Notes under the pieces: generated by a model
The model's database searches: none
What the model was told of the DNA's origin: nothing
What the model saw: only the letters and a program-made list of their open reading frames with translations
Part shown: positions 1 through 8,085 of the stretch, in pieces
How the letters are laid out: the number at the start of each line of letters is the position of its first letter
Numbering within the stretch: the first letter of the stretch is position 1
Source: Algoriphagus sp. PAP.12
GTDB lineage: Bacteria; Bacteroidota; Bacteroidia; Cytophagales; Cyclobacteriaceae
DNA: 64,000 nt
Direction: 5' to 3'
Assembly (NCBI RefSeq): GCF_026652115.1
Contig: NZ_JAPPSQ010000003.1
Location: 288,551 to 352,550, forward strand
Translations under genes and position numbers: made by a program

Positions 1-1
1 T

Positions 2-667
2 AGCTATGAAGCACAGGGAGTTCATGTGCATCCCGACAACCTCTTGGCTGCTAAATATGCTGATTTAGTTATTCTGGGAGTAAAGCCATACAACGTCACT
101 CCCATCCTTAATGAAATTAAGCCGGCGCTTGAGCCTTCTAAGCAAATTATCATTTCTCTTGCCACAGGAGTTACTTTGGAAGAGATGTATGAGGTTCTAC
201 AGCCAGATACCGTTGCGTTTCGGGCTATGCCAAACATCGCAGCAGACATTCAAGAATCCATTACTTGTATTTGCTCCAAGAATGCTGTTCCTCAGCAAGT
301 AGAAACTATTCAGGAGCTTTTCGATTCAATAGGTTTTACAATTCCTATAGATGAAAGCTTAATGGAGGCTGCTACCGTCTTGGGAGCTTGTGGAATTGCA
401 TATGTTCTGCGGTTTATGAGAGCCATGATTCAAGGTGGAATTCAAATCGGATTTGACTCTGTGACCGCAAGTAAAATTGTTAACCAAACTGTGAAAGGTG
501 CAGCCGAATTGATGATTCAAAAAAACATGCACCCTGAAGCTGCAATTGATAAAGTTACCACACCAAAAGGATGTACGATTGTCGGATTAAACGAAATGGA
601 ACATCAAGGATTTAGCTCCGCAATGGTACGTGGAGTAATTGCCAGTTATGAAAAAATCGAAAAATAA
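2..667 (+). CDS. proC: Pyrroline-5-carboxylate reductase (5' end outside window)
   Basis: The last step of proline synthesis: NAD(P)H reduces pyrroline-5-carboxylate to proline in the cytoplasm. The frame is open from base 2, so the N-terminal dinucleotide-binding glycine motif lies upstream of the window; the first in-window Met is internal. Visible landmarks are the Rossmann-fold stretch ADLVILGVKP, the substrate-domain segment GACGIAYVLRFMRA, and the family signature near the C-terminus (TTPKGCTIVGLNEMEHQGF). It ends at TAA and is followed at once by a strong terminator, so it is the last gene of its transcript. Family assignment is firm; the only uncertainty is the missing start. Confidence 0.95.
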   Translation, partial: SYEAQGVHVHPDNLLAAKYADLVILGVKPYNVTPILNEIKPALEPSKQIIISLATGVTLEEMYEVLQPDTVAFRAMPNIAADIQESITCICSKNAVPQQVETIQELFDSIGFTIPIDESLMEAATVLGACGIAYVLRFMRAMIQGGIQIGFDSVTASKIVNQTVKGAAELMIQKNMHPEAAIDKVTTPKGCTIVGLNEMEHQGFSSAMVRGVIASYEKIEK

Positions 668-690
668 ATATCAGTTCACTAAAAATTTAA

Positions 691-716
691 GCCAAGGTAA
701 ATTCCTTGGCTTTTTT
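691..716 (+). terminator. Rho-independent terminator of proC
   Basis: A 7-bp perfect stem GCCAAGG/CCTTGGC with a 6-base loop is followed directly by six T. It begins 24 bases after the proC stop codon. Confidence 0.85.
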
Positions 717-868
717 ATTTCCGGCAATTTTTGTCAAAATGGATTTTAACAAAAAAATAATGCATTTCAGAAAAAGCCCTTCCATTTGCTCTAAAACGAT
801 TTTTTTAAATTATAGTACAATTATTTCTAGGTATTTTCTTATTACCTGGAAATAAAATTATTTAAGGG

Positions 869-901
869 TTGTTTTTCTTTTGAATCTTTTTATTAGTTTT
901 G
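869..901 (+). promoter_or_regulatory. Bacteroidota-type promoter in the proC-tlpA gap
   Basis: The perfect -7 element TAGTTTTG (TAnnTTTG) lies at 894-901, with TTG at 869-871, 22 bases upstream; the family consensus spacing is about 19-21. The start would be near 907. No convincing protein gene follows, which points to a non-coding transcript ending at the terminator near 1050. Confidence 0.5.
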
Positions 902-906
902 TCTCG

Positions 907-1051
907 GGTGATAAACAACTTTTGCTATTCCTTTTTAACAGAAACGATTTTTAAAGGAAGGACTGTTTGGTACTTTTTCTTCCTTCCTTTTATTAAAGCA
1001 AACGAATTTCTGCTCATAAAACCTCTTGACTTAGTTGTCGGAGGTTTTTTT
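907..1051 (+). ncRNA. Candidate small RNA, about 145 nt
   Basis: This stretch lies between a TAnnTTTG promoter and a hairpin plus T-run. It contains a perfect 10-bp stem (AAAGGAAGGA at 953-962 with TCCTTCCTTT at 981-990, 18-base loop). Flanking it is a second stem (CAGAAA at 939-944 with TTTCTG at 1007-1012), with an unpaired asymmetric bubble between the two. Rod shape, central bubble and size resemble 6S RNA, but I see no sequence signature that proves this. The only reading frame across it starts at TTG at 899 and gives a 60-residue Phe-rich product unlike a real protein. Seen: promoter, stems and terminator. Inferred: that it is transcribed and functional. Confidence 0.4.
1018..1051 (+). 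terminator. Terminator of the candidate small RNA
   Basis: AAACCTC at 1018-1024 pairs with GAGGTTT at 1041-1047, with an inner GAC/GTC pairing, and is followed by a T-run. No annotated plus-strand gene ends here, so it supports a separate short transcript. Confidence 0.6.
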
Positions 1052-1058
1052 ATTAACG

Positions 1059-1090
1059 AAAAAACCCCGACTTTCTTTTAAGACGGGGTT
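1059..1090 (-). terminator. Terminator of the alaS-gatB-tlpA operon
   Basis: On the minus strand, AACCCCG (1090-1084) pairs with CGGGGTT (1069-1063) and runs into Ts. It begins 25 bases beyond the stop codon of the TlpA-like gene. Confidence 0.75.
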
Positions 1091-1114
1091 CTTTGTTTAT
1101 CCAAAATTAAAGAC

Positions 1115-2227
1115 TTAATCGAAGATCTCTGCAAGCTTCTTTTCTAAGCTTGGTCCACGGAGATCCTTTGCTAAAATATTACCGTCAGGATCTATCAAAT
1201 AGGTAGCAGGAATGGCATTGATTTGATACAGCTCAGCAGCTTCCGAATTGAAGTATTTCAAATCAGAAACCTGAGGCCATAGAAGCCCATCTTCTTGGAT
1301 TGCTTTCACCCAGTCTTCTCTCGTCCTATCCAATGACACACCTAATACCTCAAAGCCTTTTGAATTGTACTCATTGTATAATCGAACCACATTCGGGTTT
1401 TCTTGTCGACAAGGCTTACACCAAGCAGCCCAGAAGTCAATCATCACATACTTTCCTTTGAAGTCAGACAGCTTGATCAATTCTCCATTCGGATTGGTCA
1501 ATGCAATCTCAGGGGCAGGCTGGCCAACTGACAAAACTCTCAACTCATCCAACTGCTGCTTCAATTGCATAATAGACTTCGTATTTGGATAATTGGAATT
1601 CAATCGAGCTACTAACTCATCCATGAAAGGAAAATCAGTTTTAGGATTCAATAGACCAATAGCTGCCAAAGAAGCAAAGCTATCCCCCATGCTCGTGATC
1701 ATATCTTTCACTTTTTCGGCCTGATTAGCTTCCAACTCCAAAGCTTTGGTTTGGATTGCCTTGATTTCCTCTGAATTGTTATTACTCATCGCCTCATAAT
1801 AGGCTTCATTCAATTGATTAACCTCTTCTTGATATGCGATCATCAATTGCTCCAATTTGAGCATCTCTTTAGAGTCCTTAGAGCCTTCAATTGATACATT
1901 TTCTGGATCATTGAAATCATATTTAACTTCTACATCCTCATCTAATAAGGCTAATCGGACTGCCTTTTCTCCATACAAATACAATTGGTAGAATGTAGGC
2001 TCATTAACTTCCAAATCAATGGCAAATTCGCCATTGGAAGCCACATCTAAGGTATCAATAATCTTGGGTCTACTGTCAGTAAATTGTGAAAGTACTACTA
2101 CCCCTTCCGGAGCATTTGAAATCTTTCCGCTTACATGGACTTTCCCATCTTCTACATTTTGGGTTCCTCCACAGGAGAAAAGCAGCAACAGAGATAATGA
2201 GAATAGTCCTGTCATTGGGTTTTTCAT
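1115..2227 (-). CDS. TlpA-like thiol-disulfide lipoprotein with DUF4369-type N-terminus
   Basis: A 370-residue lipoprotein: hydrophobic signal with lipobox ending at Cys19 (LFSC-GG). An N-terminal beta-rich region (about 30-110) resembles DUF4369, followed by a charged helical stretch (about 120-180) and a C-terminal AhpC/TSA-Redoxin domain from about 235. The redox centre is WAAWCKPC, Cys270 and Cys273; a cis-Pro-type segment AIPATYLI follows. Proteins of this kind reduce periplasmic disulfides in Bacteroidota; the partner is unknown. It starts 2 bases after the gatB stop, so it is the last gene of the alaS-gatB-tlpA transcript, and a terminator follows. The link to tRNA charging looks like operon sharing rather than shared function. 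Confidence 0.85.
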   Translation of the reverse strand: MKNPMTGLFSLSLLLLFSCGGTQNVEDGKVHVSGKISNAPEGVVVLSQFTDSRPKIIDTLDVASNGEFAIDLEVNEPTFYQLYLYGEKAVRLALLDEDVEVKYDFNDPENVSIEGSKDSKEMLKLEQLMIAYQEEVNQLNEAYYEAMSNNNSEEIKAIQTKALELEANQAEKVKDMITSMGDSFASLAAIGLLNPKTDFPFMDELVARLNSNYPNTKSIMQLKQQLDELRVLSVGQPAPEIALTNPNGELIKLSDFKGKYVMIDFWAAWCKPCRQENPNVVRLYNEYNSKGFEVLGVSLDRTREDWVKAIQEDGLLWPQVSDLKYFNSEAAELYQINAIPATYLIDPDGNILAKDLRGPSLEKKLAEIFD

Positions 2228-2229
2228 AT

Positions 2230-3699
2230 TTATTGGTTTAGTAATTCTGTTAGTAGCTTGGTAGCAACTTTCGGGTCTGCTTTTCCTTGGGATTTTTGCA
2301 TGACTTTACCCATAAACATCCCTATCAAGCCTTTTTTGCCTGATTTGTATTCTGCTACTTTCGCCTGGTTTTCAGCCAATACACTTTCTATTATTGGTTT
2401 CAGTGAAGTGGCATCACTTTCCTGAATCAAATTCAATCGTTGGGCTACCTGTAAAGGTGTCTCATGATTTCCTTTGAGCATTTCAGGATAAATTTTTTGA
2501 GAAGCTATAGAAAAACTCACTTTTCCATCGTCAACCAATTGAATCAGACCGGCCAATTCTTCCGGGGTGATCGGAAATTCATTGATTTCAATGCTTGATT
2601 CATTCAAATAGGACTTTACAGGTCCCATCAACCAGTTAGACGCAGCTTTATAGTTTTTGGTTTTCTCGCAGAGTGAATTAAAATACAAAGCCATTTCTTT
2701 TGCCTCCGTTAAAACCCCTGCATCATAATCAGGAAGACCAAATTCAGATATGAATTTCGCTTTTAATTCTCTTGGAAGAAGAGGCATAGTTTTCTGAACT
2801 GATTTCAACCATTCATCAGAAATGACAACGGGGCTCAAATCAGGCTCTGGGAAGTAACGATAATCGTTCAAATCTTCCTTGGTACGCATACTGGCAGTTT
2901 TACCTGTATTGGCATCAAAAGTCCTGGTCTCAGAAATCACTTCCTTCCCTGCTTCCAATAATTTGATAATACGGTTATGCTCGTGCTCGATGGCTCGCCC
3001 TACATTTCGGAAAGAGTTCATGTTTTTGACCTCTACTTTCTTTCCATATTCTTTGGCACCTTTGAGCATGACAGAGACGTTGGCATCGCAACGCATGGAC
3101 CCTTCTTCCATGTTTCCGTCACAGATATCCAAGTATTTGACTAGCTTCTTGATTTCTGCCAAAAAGACCACTGCCTCTTCAGCAGTTCTCAAATCAGGAT
3201 CAGTTACGATTTCAATCAATGGTGTACCCGCTCTATTAAAATCCACCAAAGTATCTGTTTCACCAGCTTGGTGAATTGATTTACCAGCATCCTCCTCCAT
3301 GTGAACTCTGTTCAAATGGATTTCCTTTTTGGTTCCATCACTCAATTGAATAGGAACGATTCCTCCTACACAAATTGGCCCCTTATCTTGGGTAATTTGG
3401 TAGCCCTTTGGAAGGTCAGGATAGAAATAATTTTTTCTGGAAAAGATATTCACTCGAGTAATCTCAGAATTACAGGCCAATCCCATTTTGATGGCATATT
3501 CAACGGCCTTTTTGTTCACCTTAGGCAAAGTGCCGGGATGCCCCAATGTAATCACTGAAATCTGTGTATTGGGATCATTCCCAAACACGGTTGAATCAGA
3601 GGCAAAAATTTTACTCTCAGTTGCTAATTGGGCATGGACTTCCAGGCCAATTACCAATTGATACTTACTTTTAATTTCTTCGCTTACCATTCTATGCAA
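2230..3699 (-). CDS. gatB: Asp-tRNA(Asn)/Glu-tRNA(Gln) amidotransferase subunit B
   Basis: GatB is the kinase/transamidation subunit of GatCAB, which turns Glu-tRNA(Gln) (and in some species Asp-tRNA(Asn)) into the cognate amide. The 489-residue length is normal. The opening YQLVIGLEVHAQL is diagnostic; the zinc/kinase-cradle domain and the C-terminal YqeY-like tail (SGKKGLIGMFMGKVM) are intact. The start could be the Met at residue 4 (MVSEEIK) rather than the first. It lies 8 bases after alaS and 2 before the TlpA gene. gatA and gatC are not in the window, which is common because the subunits are often scattered. Confidence 0.96.
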   Translation of the reverse strand: MHRMVSEEIKSKYQLVIGLEVHAQLATESKIFASDSTVFGNDPNTQISVITLGHPGTLPKVNKKAVEYAIKMGLACNSEITRVNIFSRKNYFYPDLPKGYQITQDKGPICVGGIVPIQLSDGTKKEIHLNRVHMEEDAGKSIHQAGETDTLVDFNRAGTPLIEIVTDPDLRTAEEAVVFLAEIKKLVKYLDICDGNMEEGSMRCDANVSVMLKGAKEYGKKVEVKNMNSFRNVGRAIEHEHNRIIKLLEAGKEVISETRTFDANTGKTASMRTKEDLNDYRYFPEPDLSPVVISDEWLKSVQKTMPLLPRELKAKFISEFGLPDYDAGVLTEAKEMALYFNSLCEKTKNYKAASNWLMGPVKSYLNESSIEINEFPITPEELAGLIQLVDDGKVSFSIASQKIYPEMLKGNHETPLQVAQRLNLIQESDATSLKPIIESVLAENQAKVAEYKSGKKGLIGMFMGKVMQKSQGKADPKVATKLLTELLNQ

Positions 3700-3707
3700 T
3701 TCAGCGA

Positions 3708-6332
3708 TTATAAAAACATTTCTTTTGCCTTGGCAACCACATTATCCAATCCTGCCAGATTCTTTCCACCTGCGGTAGCAAAGAAAGGCTGACCTCCTCC
3801 TCCACCTTGGATTTCTTTCGCCAAATCTCTAACAATCTGACCTGCGTTTAAGTTTTTGGACTGAACCAATCCCTCATCCAAAATCACCGCAATCTGTGGC
3901 TTTCCATCAATTTCTGCAGCCAAAATAGCAAAAGCGGTATCTACTTCGTTTTTCAACTCGTAAGCCAACTTCTTCAATGAGTCAGCATTTGGCAAAGTCA
4001 CTTTGGCTATCAATGTATTCACACCATCACCAGAAACAAACTGATTCAAAAGCTCAGTTTTCACTCCAGCGGCTTTTTCAAGGTGAAGACCTTCAATTTC
4101 CTTTTTCAGGTCATTTCTTTCCTGTAGAAGGGTTTCCACAGCCTTTTTCAAATCTTTAGGATTCTTCAACAAATCCTGAATCTCCTTCAGAAGACTTTCT
4201 TGTTCCTTCAAATATTTCTCTGCTTCCACAGAAGTGATCGCCTCAATTCTTCTAACACCTGATGCTACAGACCCTTCAGAGGTAATTTTGAACAATCCTA
4301 TTTGAGCAGTAGAAGGAACGTGGGTACCTCCACAAAGCTCAACAGAATAGTTGGGATCAAAAGTGATCACACGCACATAATCACCATATTTTTCCCCGAA
4401 AAGTGCAGTTGCACCCATTTTCTTAGCATCCTCGATTGGCACATTTCTCTTTTCAATCAATGGAATGTTTTCGCGGATTTTCGCATTCACGATATCCTCT
4501 ACTTTGGAGATCTCCTCCTCAGTCATTTTAGAGAAGTGTGAAAAATCAAATCTCAACACGTGATCATTTACCAAAGAGCCTCTTTGCTGAACATGGTCAC
4601 CCAAAACTTCTTTCAAAGCAGATTGTAGCAAGTGGGTAGCCGTGTGGTTATTCATGGTCAAGGTTCTTTTCACTTGATCCACTTCAGCAGAGAATCTAGC
4701 TTCAGGATTTGAAGGAAGTTTCTCCACAAAATGAACAATCAGATCATTCTCCTTTTTGGTATCGATCACTCTGATTTTCTCAGAATCTGAAATCAAATAG
4801 CCGGTATCTCCTACCTGTCCACCGCTTTCTGCATAGAATGGAGTCTTGTCCAGCACCAGCTGGAACTTATCTCCTTTCTTATCCTTAACAACACGGTACT
4901 TGATGATATGGGAATAGGATTCCAAGAAATCATATCCGATGAATTCCACTCCTTCGTCTTCATGTACCATTACCCAGTCACCTGTCTCAGATTCTGAAGC
5001 AGCTCTAGATCTGGATTTTTGCTTTTCCATCTCCTCAGCAAAGCTTTTCTCATCCAATGACAATCCGTTTTCACGGGCAATCAAAGAAGTTAAATCCAAT
5101 GGAAATCCAAAGGTATCGTATAAATCAAAGGCTGTTTTTCCAGAGATAACCGTCTCATTTTTAGTTTTCAACTCTTCTTTGATCTGATCAAGCATTTTCA
5201 AACCATTATCCAAGGTTCTTAAGAATGAAGCTTCTTCTTCCTGGATTACTTTGGCAATGAAGTCTTGTTGTTGCTGAACTTCAGGGAAAATCTGTCCGAA
5301 ATTTTCTGCAATCAATGGAGTCAATTCATACAAGAACGGCTCGGTAAAGCCCAAGAAGGTATATCCGTAGCGAACAGCTCTTCTCAAAATTCTGCGAATC
5401 ACATAACCCGCTTTATTGTTGGATGGCAATTGTCCATCTGCGATTGTAAAAGATATAGCACGGATATGATCTACAATTACCCGGAATGCAATGTCGGTTT
5501 CTTCTGATTTCCCATAAGTTTTACCAGACTTGCCTTCCAAATATTGGATAAAAGGCTGGAACAAATCTGTATCGTAGTTGGAATGCTTATGCTGAATGGC
5601 ACGAACCAATCGCTCGAATCCCATTCCAGTATCCACATGCTTTGCGGGCAGTTCTTTCAAACTTCCGTCAGCCAAGCGATTGAATTGCATAAATACCAGG
5701 TTCCAAATCTCAATCACTTGAGGATGGTCCATGTTTACCAAATCCTTACCGGCTACAGCATTCCTTTCTTCAGCTGATCGCAAGTCAATATGAATTTCAG
5801 AGCAAGGTCCACAAGGTCCTGTATCGCCCATTTCCCAGAAATTATCTTTTTTGGATCCCATGATAATGCGATCTTCAGGAACGATGGCTTTCCAGAAATC
5901 ATAGGCTTCTTTATCAAGGCCTAGATTATCTCCTTTGTCTCCTTCAAAAACAGAAACATACAATCTGTCTTTATCCAATTTGTAAACTTCAGTCAAAAGC
6001 TCCCATGCCCATGCAATTGCCTCTTTCTTGAAATAGTCTCCAAAAGACCAGTTCCCTAACATCTCAAACATGGTATGGTGGTAGGTATCAACCCCTACTT
6101 CTTCCAAATCATTGTGTTTTCCACTGACACGAAGACATTTCTGTGAATTGGCCACTCGTGAATACTTGGCAACTTCATTTCCCAAAAATGCATCCTTGAA
6201 TTGATTCATACCGGCATTGGTAAACATCAAGGTCGGGTCATTTTTAACCACAATCGGTGAAGAAGGAACGTAATGGTGTTGCTTAGATTGGAAAAACTCA
6301 ATGAAGGTACTCCGGATTTTCTTTGCTTCCAT
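3708..6332 (-). CDS. alaS: Alanine-tRNA ligase
   Basis: Charges tRNA(Ala) with alanine and edits Ser/Gly mischarging. At 874 residues it has the usual class II layout: aminoacylation core with motif 1-like PTLMFTNAGMNQFKD, tRNA-recognition region, editing domain with zinc ligands in NHTATHLLQ and CGGTH, a coiled-coil linker (KEIQDLLKNPKDLKKAVETL), and the C-Ala domain with GGGGGQPFFATAGG. I start at the Met of MEAKKIRSTF because homologues begin there; an in-frame Met 17 codons upstream (6383) would add an unconserved tail. First gene of the alaS-gatB-tlpA unit. Confidence 0.96.
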   Translation of the reverse strand: MEAKKIRSTFIEFFQSKQHHYVPSSPIVVKNDPTLMFTNAGMNQFKDAFLGNEVAKYSRVANSQKCLRVSGKHNDLEEVGVDTYHHTMFEMLGNWSFGDYFKKEAIAWAWELLTEVYKLDKDRLYVSVFEGDKGDNLGLDKEAYDFWKAIVPEDRIIMGSKKDNFWEMGDTGPCGPCSEIHIDLRSAEERNAVAGKDLVNMDHPQVIEIWNLVFMQFNRLADGSLKELPAKHVDTGMGFERLVRAIQHKHSNYDTDLFQPFIQYLEGKSGKTYGKSEETDIAFRVIVDHIRAISFTIADGQLPSNNKAGYVIRRILRRAVRYGYTFLGFTEPFLYELTPLIAENFGQIFPEVQQQQDFIAKVIQEEEASFLRTLDNGLKMLDQIKEELKTKNETVISGKTAFDLYDTFGFPLDLTSLIARENGLSLDEKSFAEEMEKQKSRSRAASESETGDWVMVHEDEGVEFIGYDFLESYSHIIKYRVVKDKKGDKFQLVLDKTPFYAESGGQVGDTGYLISDSEKIRVIDTKKENDLIVHFVEKLPSNPEARFSAEVDQVKRTLTMNNHTATHLLQSALKEVLGDHVQQRGSLVNDHVLRFDFSHFSKMTEEEISKVEDIVNAKIRENIPLIEKRNVPIEDAKKMGATALFGEKYGDYVRVITFDPNYSVELCGGTHVPSTAQIGLFKITSEGSVASGVRRIEAITSVEAEKYLKEQESLLKEIQDLLKNPKDLKKAVETLLQERNDLKKEIEGLHLEKAAGVKTELLNQFVSGDGVNTLIAKVTLPNADSLKKLAYELKNEVDTAFAILAAEIDGKPQIAVILDEGLVQSKNLNAGQIVRDLAKEIQGGGGGQPFFATAGGKNLAGLDNVVAKAKEMFL

Positions 6333-6907
6333 GAAGTGTATACTGCGCTTTATTAATTCGATATGTCGATTTAGGCCGTTCAATTCAGCCTTTTTAATCG
6401 GGTGACAAAATTAGCAGATTTGGTGGCAAAAAGGCATTCTAAGTAAGAAATTCTAGAGTTTGTTGGACTTGATACAATCAATTCTTTTGAAAACGAACTT
6501 AAATACATCACCTAATTGTGTCCATTCAACCTTTGAACAAATCAAAAGGGCTTGATTCCACTCAAAATGGAAGGAGATTCATAATTCTTTGTTACTTTTC
6601 AAAAAATTTAAAGGAAGATTTCTTTAAAAGTCTACAACATCATAAAGATCCTATTTAAGGAAAACTTGTCCATAGTTGAAAGTCCATAGTCCATGAAAGG
6701 AATATCTGGAAAACAGTATCAACAAAAAACTTACTTTGAGAAAGTATTGGATTGAATTTGAGGACTCCTTTTGAAGTTTGAATGAAGCAAGCTTCGGTCA
6801 TTCTTCAGCCCTGCCTGCCGATTGGCAGGGGTCTTCCAGCAAATTGTTCAATTATGGTTTTTCCTCAAAAAATATACATTCACTAAATATTATATCACTT
6901 TTAATCT
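6333..6907. repeat. 575-base gap with short repeats and hairpins
   Basis: No supported gene. The direct repeat GTCCATAGT occurs at 6668-6676 and 6682-6690. Two hairpins follow: GAATGA at 6780-6785 with TCATTC at 6798-6803, and CCCTGCC at 6809-6815 with GGCAGGG at 6824-6830. The second has no T-run, so it is unlikely to be a terminator; it resembles short dispersed palindromes of intergenic DNA. Promoters for alaS and for the downstream plus-strand gene should lie here, but I could not find a clear TAnnTTTG box for either. Confidence 0.4.
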
Positions 6908-8017
6908 ATGTCATATCTATCCCAAATCACCTCTCCCACTTTACTTATCGATGAAAAAATCTGCCGAGCCAATATCAAGCGAATGAGCGATAAGGCTGCA
7001 AGGCATAATATGAAACTGGTTCCTCACTGGAAAACTGCACAGTCTCATATCATCGGCGATTGGGCCAAAGAGTATGGAATCAAGGAAGTAACGACCTCTT
7101 CCATCAAAATGGCAGAATATCTTTGTGGACAAGGCTGGGACAACATCCATATCGCTTTTCCATTCAATACTCTTGAAATCCCCAAACTGAATGAATTGGC
7201 AAAAACCCAGTCTTTATCAGTTCAAGTGATCAATCCTGTCACTGCTCAAAAATTGGTAGATGGATTGACTGAAAAAGTGGGATTTTTTATTGAAATCGAT
7301 GCAGGATATGGCCGTACGGGTGTTCATGTATCTGATTTCGGATTGATTGAAGAAATACTTTTGACTGCTAAAAAGTCCGATGAATTGTATTTCAAAGGAT
7401 TCTACCTTCATGCAGGTCACTCTTATTACATGCCAGATATCCCTGCTCTTTATGAGCAAACACGAGATGCGCTGGGAATGCTGAAAGCCAAATATCAATC
7501 CGAATACCCTGAATTGGTGACTAGAACCGGTGACACACCCGGATGTGCCGTGATGGAGGATTTTGGAGATATCGATGAAATGGGCCCAGGAAACTTTGTA
7601 TTCTTCGATTTAATGCAGGCAAATTTGGGTGGATGTGAGAAATCTGAAATCGCTGTTGCATTAGCTGTTCCTGTAGTCGATATCAACAGAGACAGAGGTG
7701 AAATCTTGGTTCATGGAGGTGGAGTTCACCTTGCCAAAGATGTATTGGTGGATGAAAATGGAAATAAAAACTTTGGAGAAATCGTCTATCTGAACGAAAA
7801 CGGTTGGACGATCCCAGATCATGAAGATCGTTCCTGTTTAAAGAGCATTTCTCAAGAACACGGAATTGTCAAAGCTTCTAAATCACTTTTGAATTCAGTT
7901 CAAATCGGGGATTTATTGGGTGTTCTTCCAGTGCATTCTTGTATGACTGCTGATTGTATGGGGGCCTATTTAAGCCTTGATGGAAAATGGATTGATCATG
8001 CCGAGGGCTGCCATTAA
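6908..8017 (+). CDS. D-threonine aldolase / D-serine dehydratase-like PLP enzyme
   Basis: A 369-residue fold-type III (alanine racemase barrel) PLP enzyme. The PLP lysine is Lys42 in VPHWKTAQ, and a C-terminal metal site is visible as His343-x-Cys345 (LPVHSC). This pair distinguishes the D-threonine aldolase / D-serine dehydratase family from alanine racemases. Likely chemistry is cleavage or deamination of a D-hydroxy amino acid such as D-Thr or D-Ser; substrate cannot be fixed from sequence. It is a single gene closed by a bidirectional terminator shared with the converging decarboxylase gene. Family sure; substrate inferred. Confidence 0.85.
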   Translation: MSYLSQITSPTLLIDEKICRANIKRMSDKAARHNMKLVPHWKTAQSHIIGDWAKEYGIKEVTTSSIKMAEYLCGQGWDNIHIAFPFNTLEIPKLNELAKTQSLSVQVINPVTAQKLVDGLTEKVGFFIEIDAGYGRTGVHVSDFGLIEEILLTAKKSDELYFKGFYLHAGHSYYMPDIPALYEQTRDALGMLKAKYQSEYPELVTRTGDTPGCAVMEDFGDIDEMGPGNFVFFDLMQANLGGCEKSEIAVALAVPVVDINRDRGEILVHGGGVHLAKDVLVDENGNKNFGEIVYLNENGWTIPDHEDRSCLKSISQEHGIVKASKSLLNSVQIGDLLGVLPVHSCMTADCMGAYLSLDGKWIDHAEGCH

Positions 8018-8037
8018 TCGATTTTAACCCAAAAAAG

Positions 8038-8068
8038 AAAAGGAGTGAGATAGAATCCCACTCCTTTT
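8038..8068. terminator. Bidirectional terminator between converging genes
   Basis: AAAAGGAGTG at 8038-8047 pairs with CACTCCTTTT at 8059-8068, with T-runs on the plus side and A-runs upstream giving Ts on the minus strand. It serves the plus gene ending at 8017 and the minus gene ending at 8086. Confidence 0.85.
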
Positions 8069-8085
8069 TATTTTTTTATCAGGGC

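Noticed and set aside
899..1081. 60-residue reading frame across the candidate small RNA
   Set aside because: It starts at TTG inside the promoter element, is Phe-rich and low in charged residues, and passes through both hairpins and the terminator; unlike a real protein.
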